Assembly (NCBI RefSeq): GCF_004341165.1
Contig: NZ_SLZR01000012.1
Span: 1-64,000, forward strand
Length of the DNA stretch: 64,000 nt
From: Reinekea marinisedimentorum
GTDB taxonomy: Bacteria > Pseudomonadota > Gammaproteobacteria > Pseudomonadales > Natronospirillaceae
Direction: 5' to 3'
Positions 15,936 through 26,408 of the stretch are shown here, piece after piece; positions within the stretch are counted from its first letter, which is position 1; every line of letters starts with the position of its first letter. A model generated the notes under the pieces. It was not told the origin of the DNA. It searched no databases and saw only the letters and a list, made by a program, of their open reading frames with translations. The position numbers were made by a program, and so were the translations under genes.

Positions 15936-17507
15936 TTATCGAACCAGGTCGAATGTCAGGTCGGTTTTGCCCAGTTTCATGGAATCGGCATCCAGTTTTT
16001 CCAGTACCGCGTTAACAATGGTTGTTAACATCATCATGCCGCCTTCGTAACCCAGGGTGGTGTTACGGTGCAGGTGATGGCGGTCGAAAATCGGGAAGCC
16101 CAGACGAATCAACGGTACTTCAAACTCTTCGCCTTTTGCTTTGGTATCTGCCTGAATGAACTTGGCATAAGAGTTACCAATCATGAAATCAGGCTTGTTG
16201 GTGAATACCAGAGAGCGGAAGTGCCACAGGTCTTTACCGAAGTGAACTTCAGCGTTTGCAGTTCCCGGAGCTTCAGCAATAAGTTTTTCCATTTTCTTTT
16301 TCCAACGCTTGGTGCCGTTGTTACAAAGAATATGTTTAACTTCGCAGCCCAGTTCCTGTAAGAACTTGGTTAGACCGAACAGGTAGTCAGGATCACCGTA
16401 GATAGAGAAGCTAACACCGTGCAACCAGGTATGGGAGTCGGTCATCATGTCTACCAGACGGCCGCGCTCTTTTTCCAGAGAAGCAGGAACTTCTTTACCG
16501 GAAAGCTCAGCAATCTTCATGACGAAATCGTCAGTCCAATCCAGACCCATAGGGATGTTGAGTGTCGGAACTTCATGGTTCCAGGTGCCTTCCACATACT
16601 TCTTGGTTTTAACCAGTTGATCCGGTTGCAGCAAGATAGTGGTTTTAGCATTTGGAGCGTCTTTCATTTCAGAAATCGGCGTACCACCCGCGTACATACG
16701 GTATTGGCCGTCTGCCGGAGTATCCAGAACTTCCGTCGGGTCACACAACAGGCTGTAGCCGGTATCGAACTCCTGCATCATGCGGTGCATAACGCGGTAG
16801 TTACCCAGGTAAGTTTCGAAACCCGGTACCAGGTTGATCTTGCCGTTGCTGCCTACTTCTTTGTCTTCCATCTCATTGATGGTGAAGTAGCGAGCCATAC
16901 CCTCAAACATGTTGTCCCAACCGGTTGTGTGGCTGCCCACAAAACTAGGGGTGTGCGCGAATGGCACAGGCATGTCTTCAGGGATGTAACCTTCCTTCTT
17001 GGCGTTGCCGATGAAGGCGTTCAGGTCATCACCGATAACCTCAGCCATACAGGTTGTAGAAACCGCAATGACTTCCGGCTTGTATAACGCAGTCGCATTT
17101 TCCAGACCGTCGAACATATTCTTTTGCCCGCCGAATACTGCAGCGTCTTCTGTCATAGAGTCAGAAACGCAGGCTACAGGCTCTTTAAAGTGACGGTTAA
17201 AATAGGTGCGGAAATAAGCGACGCACCCTTGTGAACCGTGCACATACGGCAGGGTGTTTTCAAAACCCAGAGCACACAATACAGAGCCCAAAGGCTGACA
17301 TGCTTTTGCCGGGTTAATGGTTAAGTTTTTACGTTCGAAGTTTAACTCTTTGTACTCTTCGGTCGTTGTCCAGTCGAAGACTTCTTTGATTTTTGCATCA
17401 TCATAGCCTTCTTCGTATTTGGCCCGTTTATTGGCCATCATGTCCTGATATTCGTCTTGCTTAAATAACGAATATCCAGGCTCTACTTTGTCAACAGTCT
17501 GACTCAT
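15936..17507 (-). CDS. nifK: nitrogenase MoFe protein beta subunit (NifK)
   Basis: NifK is the beta subunit of the MoFe dinitrogenase and holds half of the P-cluster. The P-cluster cysteines appear in KACQPLGSVLCALGFE, GSQGCVAYFR and STTCMAEVIGDD, and the serine region TPSFVGSHTTGWD follows. The product is 523 residues, matching other NifK proteins. The frame reaches 17528, but the ATG at 17507 is preceded by GGAAGGAGATGTT, an excellent ribosome-binding site. It follows nifD by about 100 bases. Confidence 0.98.
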   Translation of the reverse strand: MSQTVDKVEPGYSLFKQDEYQDMMANKRAKYEEGYDDAKIKEVFDWTTTEEYKELNFERKNLTINPAKACQPLGSVLCALGFENTLPYVHGSQGCVAYFRTYFNRHFKEPVACVSDSMTEDAAVFGGQKNMFDGLENATALYKPEVIAVSTTCMAEVIGDDLNAFIGNAKKEGYIPEDMPVPFAHTPSFVGSHTTGWDNMFEGMARYFTINEMEDKEVGSNGKINLVPGFETYLGNYRVMHRMMQEFDTGYSLLCDPTEVLDTPADGQYRMYAGGTPISEMKDAPNAKTTILLQPDQLVKTKKYVEGTWNHEVPTLNIPMGLDWTDDFVMKIAELSGKEVPASLEKERGRLVDMMTDSHTWLHGVSFSIYGDPDYLFGLTKFLQELGCEVKHILCNNGTKRWKKKMEKLIAEAPGTANAEVHFGKDLWHFRSLVFTNKPDFMIGNSYAKFIQADTKAKGEEFEVPLIRLGFPIFDRHHLHRNTTLGYEGGMMMLTTIVNAVLEKLDADSMKLGKTDLTFDLVR

Positions 17508-17608
17508 AACATCTCCTTCCTGTGCCACTCAAACGTGAACATCCAGGGTGATCGTGTTGCGCGTTATACGTAAAATTACGTGTCCTGATACGGGTTCTGA
17601 TGAAAACC

Positions 17609-19078
17609 TTAGGCAGTTTCTGCTAAAGCTTCGTCTTCAGTTTTTTTCCAAGGTGCAGTCAATTTATCCCAACATGGATTGTTCAGGGTCATGTCCATAT
17701 CGCGTGCGAAGATAGCGAAGCCATCAAAGCCGTGGTAAGGGCCTGAGTAATCCCAGCTGTGCATCTGACGGAAAGGAATACCCATCTTCTGGAAGATGTA
17801 TTTCTCTTTCACACCCGCACCAATCAGGTCTGGTTTAATGACTTCTGCAAACTTCTCTAGTTCAAAGCCGGTCACGTCATCGTAAATCAGCGTGGCGTCT
17901 TTCACTTCAGTTGCAGTTTTTACGTAGTCATCGTTATGTGCGAATTCATAACCGGTACCCACGATTTCCATACCCAGGTCTTCATACGCGCCGATAACGT
18001 GACGAGGACGCAGACCACCAACGTACAGCATGACTTTTTTGCCTTGCAGACGTGGCTTGTACTTTTCAACGATGGGTTCCCACTGCTTCTTGTATTCAGC
18101 GATAACTTCTTCAGCTTTTGCCTGAATCGTTTCGTCGAAGAAGGCAGCAATTTTACGCAGAGATTCTTCACACTTGGTTGGGCCAAACAGGTTGTATTCC
18201 ATCCAAGGGATACCGTACTTCTCTTCCATGTGACGAGAGATGTAGTTCATAGAACGGTAGCAGTGAATTAGGTTCAGCTTAACGCTTGGTGTGTTTTCAA
18301 GCTCTGGCAGAGTACCGTCACCAGACCATTGAGAAACAACGTTCAGGCCGATTTGCTCCAACAGGATACGTGAAGACCAGGCATCACCACCGATGTTGTA
18401 GTCACCGATGATCGCAACATCGTAAGGGCCCACTTCACGCTTCTGTTCTTTATCGGCAGCGCCTTCGAGAACGTAGTCGCGAACCGTGTCGTTAGCGATG
18501 TGGTGACCCAGAGACTGAGAAACACCGCGGAAACCTTCACAGCGAACCGGAACAATGGTTTTACCGATCTCTTTGCCTTTGGTTTTAGCAACGGCTTCAA
18601 TATCGTCACCGATCAGACCAACCGGGCACTCAGACTGAATTGAAATGCCCTGAGCCAGAGGGAACAGAGTTTCAATTTCGTCAACAATGCTCGCCAGCTT
18701 TTTGTCACCGCCGAATACAATGTCACGTTCCTGGAAATCGGAAGTGAAGTTCATGGTACCGAAAGCGTTTACGCCAGTGGTACCGGTGTAGTAGTTACGA
18801 CGTCCCGCACGTGAGTACTGACCACAGCCAACCGGGCCGTGAGAAACGTGGATCATGTCTTTGATAGGGCCCCAAACCACACCCTTAGAACCTGCATATG
18901 CACAGCCACGGGCCGTCATTACACCAGGTAGAGATTTACGGTTTGAAGTTACACAGCTTTTAGTCGCTTCAGTGTCGTTCGATGCCAGGTGCTTGGTACG
19001 GTCTTTCTTAGCTTTCGCCGGATAGACGTCAAGCACCTCTTCGATCAACGCGTCGGTCGCAGATTTGTCTATTGTCAT
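17609..19078 (-). CDS. nifD: nitrogenase MoFe protein alpha subunit (NifD)
   Basis: NifD carries the FeMo-cofactor. P-cluster cysteines are C59 (ARGCAYAG), C85 (GPVGCGQYS) and the one in [11 protein letters not shown]. The FeMo-co cysteine is in [13 protein letters not shown], and the FeMo-co histidine is in [14 protein letters not shown]. The catalytic glutamine and histidine of GVSQSLGHH are present. Length is 489 residues. These features mark a molybdenum rather than vanadium or iron-only enzyme, with nifEN also present. The ATG at 19078 has AGGAG upstream. Confidence 0.98.
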   Translation of the reverse strand: MTIDKSATDALIEEVLDVYPAKAKKDRTKHLASNDTEATKSCVTSNRKSLPGVMTARGCAYAGSKGVVWGPIKDMIHVSHGPVGCGQYSRAGRRNYYTGTTGVNAFGTMNFTSDFQERDIVFGGDKKLASIVDEIETLFPLAQGISIQSECPVGLIGDDIEAVAKTKGKEIGKTIVPVRCEGFRGVSQSLGHHIANDTVRDYVLEGAADKEQKREVGPYDVAIIGDYNIGGDAWSSRILLEQIGLNVVSQWSGDGTLPELENTPSVKLNLIHCYRSMNYISRHMEEKYGIPWMEYNLFGPTKCEESLRKIAAFFDETIQAKAEEVIAEYKKQWEPIVEKYKPRLQGKKVMLYVGGLRPRHVIGAYEDLGMEIVGTGYEFAHNDDYVKTATEVKDATLIYDDVTGFELEKFAEVIKPDLIGAGVKEKYIFQKMGIPFRQMHSWDYSGPYHGFDGFAIFARDMDMTLNNPCWDKLTAPWKKTEDEALAETA

Positions 19079-19114
19079 AACAGACTCCTGTTAGTTATTT
19101 GGTTGATCGAAAAA

Positions 19115-20176
<1,062 letters not shown>

Positions 20177-20235
20177 CTATTCGGTCAATAACCTTTTTTG
20201 TCGCTGATTAAGACAGCGCAGCTTTATTGAAGGCG

Positions 20236-20251
20236 TGGAATGAAAACTGCA
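20236..20251 (+). promoter_or_regulatory. candidate sigma-54 promoter of the 68-residue gene
   Basis: TGGAATGAAAACTGCA has the correct 10-base spacing between GG and GC. The -24 box departs from TGGCAC at two positions, so the call is tentative. The predicted +1 would be near 20262, 53 bases before the ATG. Confidence 0.4.
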
Positions 20252-20314
20252 ATCGCCTGCGTTGCAAAGTTTTAAAAGTGAAATGCAGCACCCGCAAGAA
20301 AAGGAGAGTTTGTT

Positions 20315-20521
20315 ATGGCATTAACTGAAGAACAGAAAGAAATTAAAAAAGAGTACGCAAAGTATAAACGCAAGGTCACCGAGATAGCCGCCGCCATTCA
20401 CGATATCGTGGAAGAAACCATTTGGACGGATTACGGCAAACTTGCTGTGCTGAGTGTCGACGTTGAAACCGCGATGCAGGATGTAATTGCGTTTAAAGAG
20501 AAACATGAGTTTCTGAGATGA
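20315..20521 (+). CDS. 68-residue helical protein divergent from nifH
   Basis: The product is all-helical by appearance, with a charged N-terminal helix (EEQKEIKKEYAKYKRKV), IHDIVEE, and a second long helix. It has no cysteine or signal. The layout of lysine-rich helix, HD-containing turn and second helix vaguely resembles the small nif-linked CCE_0567/DUF683 proteins, but I cannot confirm this. AAGGAGAG sits just upstream of the ATG. It shares the nifH regulatory region, including a NifA site, so it is a good candidate for a nitrogen-fixation accessory protein. Confidence 0.65.
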   Translation: MALTEEQKEIKKEYAKYKRKVTEIAAAIHDIVEETIWTDYGKLAVLSVDVETAMQDVIAFKEKHEFLR

Positions 20522-20588
20522 TGCTTTTGCGGTGGCCTGTTGGGTTTTATCGCAGAGTAGTCTTTTTCGGTGATTGACCTGGGGTTGT

Positions 20589-20829
20589 GTCGGGCTGAAG
20601 CCCGACCTACAAATGTGGCGTGGCTGTAGGTTGGCCTTTAGGCCAACACCGGTAGTCGCTGAAGCTTCGGTTGGGTTGTCGGGCTAAAACCCGACCTACA
20701 AATAATGCGGCTCGGTTGTAGGTTGGCCTTTAGGCCAACAGGGTCGCTTGTAAATCTGTGGTTGACTTTGTCGGGCTGAAGCCCGACCTACAGAACGCGG
20801 TGTGTTTGTAGGTTGGCCTTTAGGCCAGC
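20589..20829. repeat. REP-type palindrome array (three A/B pairs)
   Basis: Six hairpin units alternate. Type A (GTCGGGCT...AGCCCGACCTAC form) is at 20589-20610, 20678-20699 and 20770-20791. Type B (TGTAGGTTGGCCT...AGGCCAAC form) is at 20625-20647, 20717-20739 and 20807-20829. A and B lie in opposite orientation and their CCTACA/TGTAGG tails can pair. The array fills the gap before the BisC-like gene. A related single unit, GTCGGGCTATGGCCCGGC, follows that gene at about 23223. Confidence 0.85.
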
Positions 20830-20909
20830 AGGGAAATTCGCCGTGCCTGTCCAATTTTTCCCAGAGAACCTGTATAAAGTAGCCAGGAATTCAGGTTCAG
20901 GACCACAGG

Positions 20910-23210
20910 ATGAAAAAGTACACAACTTCCAGCCACTGGGGAGCTGGAATTGCGGAAGTAAAAGACGGCAAATTACTGCGGGTAAGCGCTCACCCGCTCG
21001 ACCCGGACCCTTCCAAGATCAATGACAATATGGATAGCTCCCTTTACGGGCCGGCGAGAATTAAAAGACCGGCGGTCCGTAAAGGCTATTTAGAGAACGG
21101 CCCTCAGTACCAGAATAATAAGCGGGGGCAGGAACCTTTTGTTGAAGTCAGCTGGGAAAAAGCCTTCGAGCTGATCAGTGAAGCCGTGGATTCAACGCGC
21201 AAGACACACGGTAATAAGGCCATCTTCGGCGGCTCTTATGGCTGGGGCAGTGCCGGTCGGTTTCATCATGCGCAAAGCCAGCTTAAACGCTTTTTGAGTT
21301 GCGCCGGTGGCTTTGTAAGAAGTGAGGGTAATTACAGCTACAACACTGCATTAGTGTTACTGCCACACATCGTTGGTGACTTTGATGAGTTGACCTCAAC
21401 TGCGACACGCTGGTCGAGCATCGCCCGGGATGGCGAACTGGTGGTGATGTTCGGTGGCATACCGGTTAAGAGTGCGCAAGTGTCGCCCGGTGGCTGTACT
21501 CGGCACCGTTTAAAAGATGACCTGCTGGCTTGCCGTAAAGCGGGCGTCCGTTTTGTAGATATTAACCCGTGCCGGTCAGATTCCCCCGAGGAGATTGAAG
21601 CAGAATGGCTGGCACCGGTACCGGGTTCAGATTCTGCGCTTATGCTGGGACTGGCGCACACACTGCTGACCGAAAACCTGCATGATCAGGCCTTTCTTGA
21701 TACCTACACAGTCGGCTTCGAGCAGGTGAAAACTTACCTTCTGGGTGAGCAGGATGGCATCGAAAAAACCGCCGAATGGGCCAGCGCGTTATCGGAAATC
21801 CCGGCCGAACGCATTCGAACGCTGGCTCGTGAGATGGCGCACTCCCGTACCTTCATCTGCACGGCAGCCGGTGTTCAGCGAACAGAGCATGGTGAACAGA
21901 CCCTTTGGGGAACGATTACACTCGCCTCCATGCTGGGTCAAATCGGCCTGCCCGGCGGCGGCTATGCCATCGCCTATGGCTCGGATGGCGGAATAGGCCT
22001 TATGAACCGCCCGATACGCTGGCCGGCTTTCCCTAAGGGCAATAACCCGGTGGATACCTTCATTCCGGTGGCCTGTATTGCCGATATGCTGCTGAACCCC
22101 GGTGCCGACTATCAGTACAACGGCATGGACCTGACCTACCCGGATATTCGAATGGTCTGGTGGGCCGGTGGTAACCCGTTCCATCACCATCAGGACATCA
22201 ACCGGCTGATTAAAGCGTTTCAACAACCGGAAACCATCATCGTCAATGAAATCAACTGGACCTCAACGGCACGGTTTGCCGATATCGTCTTACCCGTTAC
22301 CACAACACTGGAGCGTGAAGACATTGGCGCCGGCTCGCGTGATAACAGCCTGATCCCCATGCCACGGGTAATAGACCCGGTTGGTGAGGCGCGCGATGAA
22401 TTTGATATTTTTACCGAGATTGCCAAGCGTTTGGGTATTGGAGAGCAATTTACGGGTAATAAAAACGCAAGGGGCTGGTTGGAAGACATGTGGCAGGCGC
22501 TGAAGCCGGAATCTCTGGCTCTGGGTGTTGAACTGCCGGATCTGGATAGCTTCCTGCAGGGCGATGTGATCGAGTTTGCTGATCCAAACCCAGATACCAT
22601 TTTGCTCGAAGATTTCCGCAAAGACCCAGCGGCTAACCCGCTAACGACACCGAGCGGTAAGATCGAACTCTACAGCGAACGTATCGCCTCGTTTGGCTAT
22701 TCCGATTGCCCCGGGCAGTTCAGCTGGCTTCCACCAACGGAGTCACTGACGTCTGAGCGGGCTAGAAGCTTTCCGCTGCATATGATTTCCGGCCAGCCGA
22801 AAACCAAACTGCACAGCCAGCTTGATCCGGGCAGTTACAGCCGCAGCGTCAAAATTGAAGGGCGAGAGCCGATTATGATTCACCCGGCCGATGCCCTCGC
22901 ACGCGGCATTACAGATGGCGATATTCTGAAAGTCTATAACGATCGCGGCGCCTGCCTCGCCGGGGCTGTGGTAACAGACGACATTCGTGAAAAAACCGTC
23001 TATTTGTGCACCGGCGCCTGGTACGACCCGCTTGATCCGAAAGCTGAAAACAGCCTGGATAAACACGGTAACCCGAATGTGCTGACCCAAGATAAACGAA
23101 CATCACGGCTGTCGCAGAGTACCGCGGCGCACAGCGCTTTAGTCGAGGTTGAGAAATATGAAGAGGCGCTGCCGGCAATCACGGTATTCGATTCACCAGA
23201 ATTTATTTAA
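20910..23210 (+). CDS. cytoplasmic BisC/TorA-family molybdenum reductase
   Basis: The 766-residue protein belongs to the DMSO-reductase family of bis-MGD molybdoenzymes. The early GSYGWGSAGRFHHAQ (about residue 92) is typical of the BisC/TorA/DmsA-like group. Later stretches NEINWTSTARFADIVLP and the C-terminal MISGQPKTKLHSQLDPGS are cofactor- and substrate-region signatures. There is no twin-arginine signal and no N-terminal Fe-S cysteine cluster, so it is probably cytoplasmic and closest to biotin/methionine sulfoxide reductase BisC. The exact substrate is uncertain. The start at 20910 lies after the REP array; no partner subunit is encoded next to it. Confidence 0.82.
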   Translation: MKKYTTSSHWGAGIAEVKDGKLLRVSAHPLDPDPSKINDNMDSSLYGPARIKRPAVRKGYLENGPQYQNNKRGQEPFVEVSWEKAFELISEAVDSTRKTHGNKAIFGGSYGWGSAGRFHHAQSQLKRFLSCAGGFVRSEGNYSYNTALVLLPHIVGDFDELTSTATRWSSIARDGELVVMFGGIPVKSAQVSPGGCTRHRLKDDLLACRKAGVRFVDINPCRSDSPEEIEAEWLAPVPGSDSALMLGLAHTLLTENLHDQAFLDTYTVGFEQVKTYLLGEQDGIEKTAEWASALSEIPAERIRTLAREMAHSRTFICTAAGVQRTEHGEQTLWGTITLASMLGQIGLPGGGYAIAYGSDGGIGLMNRPIRWPAFPKGNNPVDTFIPVACIADMLLNPGADYQYNGMDLTYPDIRMVWWAGGNPFHHHQDINRLIKAFQQPETIIVNEINWTSTARFADIVLPVTTTLEREDIGAGSRDNSLIPMPRVIDPVGEARDEFDIFTEIAKRLGIGEQFTGNKNARGWLEDMWQALKPESLALGVELPDLDSFLQGDVIEFADPNPDTILLEDFRKDPAANPLTTPSGKIELYSERIASFGYSDCPGQFSWLPPTESLTSERARSFPLHMISGQPKTKLHSQLDPGSYSRSVKIEGREPIMIHPADALARGITDGDILKVYNDRGACLAGAVVTDDIREKTVYLCTGAWYDPLDPKAENSLDKHGNPNVLTQDKRTSRLSQSTAAHSALVEVEKYEEALPAITVFDSPEFI

Positions 23211-23221
23211 ATTCAGCGGTA

Positions 23222-23245
23222 TGTCGGGCTATGGCCCGGCAGCCT
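23222..23245. repeat. single REP-like palindrome
   Basis: GTCGGGCTATGGCCCGGC is a variant of the type A unit found at 20.6-20.8 kb. It lies directly after the BisC-like gene, so that gene is bracketed by REP elements. Confidence 0.6.
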
Positions 23246-23287
23246 CGTTTGCATCACTGTTCAACCTTCCCGGAAATTTGCTTACCC

Positions 23288-23746
23288 ATGAATTTTAGAC
23301 ACTACAAAGCTACGGATAAACACACTTGCCTGGCCATATTCGATAGCAATTCCGATACCTACTTCGATGCCAGTGAACGAGCAGAGTTCGAGGCCTATTT
23401 GGATTCTCTGGGATCTGACAGTCATTATTTTGTCGTTGAACTGCAGGGGTGTACCGTTGCCTGCGGCGGCTTTGGAATATACGAAGATACAGGTAGTTTG
23501 TGCTGGGGCATGGTTCTTCGAAGTTATCACGGAAAGGGTATAGGCAATGCTTTGACTCGTTACCGGCTCAATAAGCTCAGGCAGAGCCCGGTTGTTTCTG
23601 TGGTTAAGATTGAAACCTCACAGCACACTCAGGCATTTTATGCCCGGCACGGCTTCGTGGTATTGAATACCGTTGAAGATGGCTTTGGTGTTGGCATTGA
23701 TTGCGTTGCGATGCAGTTGAGTGTTCGTGGAGATGAATTTAAATGA
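23288..23746 (+). CDS. GNAT-family N-acetyltransferase
   Basis: The protein (about 152 residues from the ATG at 23288) has the GNAT core: a strand FVVELQGCTVACGGFGIY, an acetyl-CoA-binding loop RSYHGKGIGNALTRY, and a late TSQHTQAFYARHGF. The frame extends to 23231, but the ATG gives the usual N-terminus (MNFRHYKATD). Substrate is unknown. It overlaps the next gene by four bases (ATGA), so the two acetyltransferases are probably made together. Confidence 0.8.
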   Translation: MNFRHYKATDKHTCLAIFDSNSDTYFDASERAEFEAYLDSLGSDSHYFVVELQGCTVACGGFGIYEDTGSLCWGMVLRSYHGKGIGNALTRYRLNKLRQSPVVSVVKIETSQHTQAFYARHGFVVLNTVEDGFGVGIDCVAMQLSVRGDEFK

Positions 23747-24150
23747 AAATAAAAACTCTGACTTGGCAGCAAACCATCGATATTCGTCATCAGGTGCTAT
23801 GGCCTCACAAAGATCCTTCGTTCTGCAAAGTAGAAGGTGATGAAACCGGGCGCCATTACGGAGCCCAGGTGGATGGCTGCATTGTCTCTGTGGCCTCGGT
23901 TTATATTCACGGTGATAGGGCACGGTTACGAAAGTTTGCCACCGTTGCTGCGTTCCAAAAACAGGGAATAGGGACTGCAATGCTTAAGCACATGCTGGCG
24001 GAAGTCAGTCAGATACCGAATGTTAATCTGTTTTGGTTTGATGCACGAGAATCAGCCATAGCCTTCTATAGAAAGTTTGATTTTAAAACAGAGGGGGAGC
24101 GGTTTTTTAAAAGTGATATCCCTTATTTTAAAATGACTAAAAAGCTTTGA
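23743..24150 (+). CDS. GNAT-family N-acetyltransferase
   Basis: A 135-residue GNAT protein with RKFATVAAFQKQGIGTAML as the acetyl-CoA-binding motif and a final RESAIAFYRKFDF. The N-terminus (TIDIRHQVLWPHKDP) resembles GNATs of the ElaA/YjaB sort. Substrate is unknown. It overlaps the preceding GNAT gene by four bases. This suggests a coupled pair, though the two are not close copies. Confidence 0.8.
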   Translation: MKIKTLTWQQTIDIRHQVLWPHKDPSFCKVEGDETGRHYGAQVDGCIVSVASVYIHGDRARLRKFATVAAFQKQGIGTAMLKHMLAEVSQIPNVNLFWFDARESAIAFYRKFDFKTEGERFFKSDIPYFKMTKKL

Positions 24151-24386
24151 TAGTGATAATCGGCTTACACTGTTAAGGTCGCTCGAAATTATTAATGGAA
24201 CAGTTATTTGGAAATAGAAAGGCACCCGTGAACAGAATGCGGAACCGCTTTGTCCCGATGCTGGAACGGTGACCGGCTAAACCAGCCTGTTTAAATCATG
24301 CTTTTAAATTTGTAATCCCTCTGATACGACCTAAAATTGACCCAGGCAGCCGAAAATTTTTTCAGCTGTCGAAAGAGGGCTGATGT

Positions 24387-25445
24387 ATGTCCAATCACGA
24401 TGATCCTGATAACGACCCCTGGCGCGGTCACAACAAGTCGCTTCCTGATTTAAACGATGTATTTAGTGATAATTTTCGTCGTTTTAAACAAATTCTTCCG
24501 GGTGGAAGCCCATCTAGTTTTGTAATTCTCATCATCATTATATTGCTCGCAGGTGTTGGTTGGACAGCGCTCTATACCGTTCCCAGCGATTCGGTTGCAG
24601 TCGTGCAACGTTTTGGCCAGTACATCAAAAATGTGCCTCCCGGTCTGCACTTAAAGCTGCCGTTTGGTATTGATACCGCGAAGATCGTACCTGTTAAGCG
24701 TCAACTGAAACAAGAGTTCGGCTTTGCGACTCCTGGCGCCAATGATCCTTACCAATCGCCCAAGGGGCAGGAAGGGCAACGTGAAACTCAAATGGTTACC
24801 GGTGATTTAAACGCGGCTCTGGTGGAGTGGGTGGTTCAGTACCGTATTTCAGACCCGGTAAAATACCTGTTTGAGGTTCGTGAACCGAGCGAAACTTTGC
24901 GCTATGTGTCTGAATCGGTAATGCGCGAAGTAGTGGGCGATCGCACAGTGGATGAGGTCATCACTATCGGGCGTCAGGAAATAGAATCTGAAGCTCTGCT
25001 TAAGATGCAGGCCCTGTCAACGAAGTATGTTATGGGCATCAGCATTGATCAGGTGCAATTAAAAAACATCAATCCGCCTAAGCCGGTTCAGGAATCCTTT
25101 AATGAAGTGAACCAGGCGCAACAGGAAAAAGAAAAGCTGATAAATGAAGCCCGGCGTGATTATAACAAGGTAATACCGCTGGCATTGGGTGAGAAAGATC
25201 AGCGTATCCGAGAGGCGGATGGCTATCGCTTAAAGAGGATCAATGAAGCGGAAGGCGATACCGCCCGGTTCAATGCACTGTATGCAGAATATATTAAGGC
25301 ACCCGAAGTGACTAAGCGACGGATCTACATCGAAACCCTGCAAGCCGTGCTGCCGGGTATTCAGTCAAAAATAATTATCGATGAAAGCACCAATAATGTT
25401 TTGCCGCTCTTGAACTTGGATGCTCAACAAGGAGCGAAGCCATGA
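24387..25445 (+). CDS. hflK: HflK, membrane protease modulator subunit
   Basis: HflK is an SPFH/band-7 protein that with HflC forms a large membrane cage around FtsH. A glycine-poor N-terminal tail (DDPDNDPWRG) is followed by one transmembrane helix (about 47-67, SFVILIIIILLAGVGWTALY), then the band-7 domain with SDSVAVVQRFGQY and a long coiled coil. Length, 352 residues, fits. hflC overlaps by four bases. Unlike in many gammaproteobacteria, hfq and hflX are not upstream, so this may be a relocated or second copy. Confidence 0.93.
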   Translation: MSNHDDPDNDPWRGHNKSLPDLNDVFSDNFRRFKQILPGGSPSSFVILIIIILLAGVGWTALYTVPSDSVAVVQRFGQYIKNVPPGLHLKLPFGIDTAKIVPVKRQLKQEFGFATPGANDPYQSPKGQEGQRETQMVTGDLNAALVEWVVQYRISDPVKYLFEVREPSETLRYVSESVMREVVGDRTVDEVITIGRQEIESEALLKMQALSTKYVMGISIDQVQLKNINPPKPVQESFNEVNQAQQEKEKLINEARRDYNKVIPLALGEKDQRIREADGYRLKRINEAEGDTARFNALYAEYIKAPEVTKRRIYIETLQAVLPGIQSKIIIDESTNNVLPLLNLDAQQGAKP

Positions 25446-26407
25446 AAACTAAGAAAAACGGCTTAACCTTTTTGCTGGTAATTTTCATACTGGCGTTCCT
25501 TGGGCTGAGCAATGCGCTTTATACCGTAAGTGAAGTACAGCAGGTTATTATTACACAGTTTGGTAAGCCCGTTGGCTCGCCGGTGGTGGATGCAGGCCTG
25601 CATATCAAGATGCCCTTCATTCAGGAAGTCAATGCAATTGATAAGCGTGTTCTGGAGTGGGATGGTGACCCTTCCGATATGCCCACTAAAGACAAACTGT
25701 ATATTTCTGTCGATTTGTTTGCGCGGTGGCGTATTACAGATCCGCTGCAATATTTTTTGCGCCTTCGCGATGAGCGCAGTGCACAATCCAGGCTGGACGA
25801 TATTTTAGGCAGTGAAACCCGTAATGCGGTTGCCAAGCATGAACTGATTGAAATAATCCGGACAACAAAAGATCGCGAACCCCTGCGAGAAGGCTTGCTG
25901 AGTGATGTTGAAGATGAACTGAAAATCGGCTCACTGGTCCCCATTCACAAAGGCCGAAAGCTGGTAGAGCAGGAGATTTTCGCCGCAGCGGCAGAAAAGG
26001 TTCAGGTATTTGGTATTGAATTGCTCGATATCCGTTTTAAGCGCATTAATTACAATGCCAGTGTTCGCCCGAAAATCTACGAGCGCATGATCAGTGAGCG
26101 CCGTCAGATTGCTGAGCGTTTTCTCTCGGAAGGTAATGGTGAAGCGGCAAGAATTCGCGGGGACCGGGTTCGGGATTTGGACAAAATCCAGTCCGAGGCC
26201 TATCGGCAGGTTGAAGAGATTCGAGGTGAGGCAGATGCCAAAGCCGCAGAAATATACGCCCAGGCCTACAATCAAAGCCCGGCAGCTATCAGCCTTTATG
26301 AGTTTACCCGAACAATGCAGTCCTACCCGGCCATTATCTCCAGGAATACGACGCTGGTGTTATCTACCGACAGTGAACTGTTCAAGTTTTTGAATGGCGT
26401 GCCGTAG
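25442..26407 (+). CDS. hflC: HflC, membrane protease modulator subunit
   Basis: HflC pairs with HflK. An N-terminal transmembrane helix (about 7-25) is followed by a band-7 domain with SEVQQVIITQFGKPVG and GLHIKMPFIQ, then the RGEADAKAAEIYAQAYNQ coiled-coil region that is a hallmark of HflC. The length is 321 residues. The ATG at 25442 overlaps the hflK stop, indicating translational coupling and equal subunit supply. Confidence 0.93.
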   Translation: MKTKKNGLTFLLVIFILAFLGLSNALYTVSEVQQVIITQFGKPVGSPVVDAGLHIKMPFIQEVNAIDKRVLEWDGDPSDMPTKDKLYISVDLFARWRITDPLQYFLRLRDERSAQSRLDDILGSETRNAVAKHELIEIIRTTKDREPLREGLLSDVEDELKIGSLVPIHKGRKLVEQEIFAAAAEKVQVFGIELLDIRFKRINYNASVRPKIYERMISERRQIAERFLSEGNGEAARIRGDRVRDLDKIQSEAYRQVEEIRGEADAKAAEIYAQAYNQSPAAISLYEFTRTMQSYPAIISRNTTLVLSTDSELFKFLNGVP

Positions 26408-26408
26408 T

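Noticed and set aside
20199-20215. Second NifA site in the nifH upstream region
   Set aside because: TGT and ACA are 11 bases apart, not 10.
20589-20829. CRISPR-like array
   Set aside because: Repeats are short hairpins of two alternating types in opposite orientation with irregular spacers, and no cas genes are nearby; this fits REP/BIME elements.
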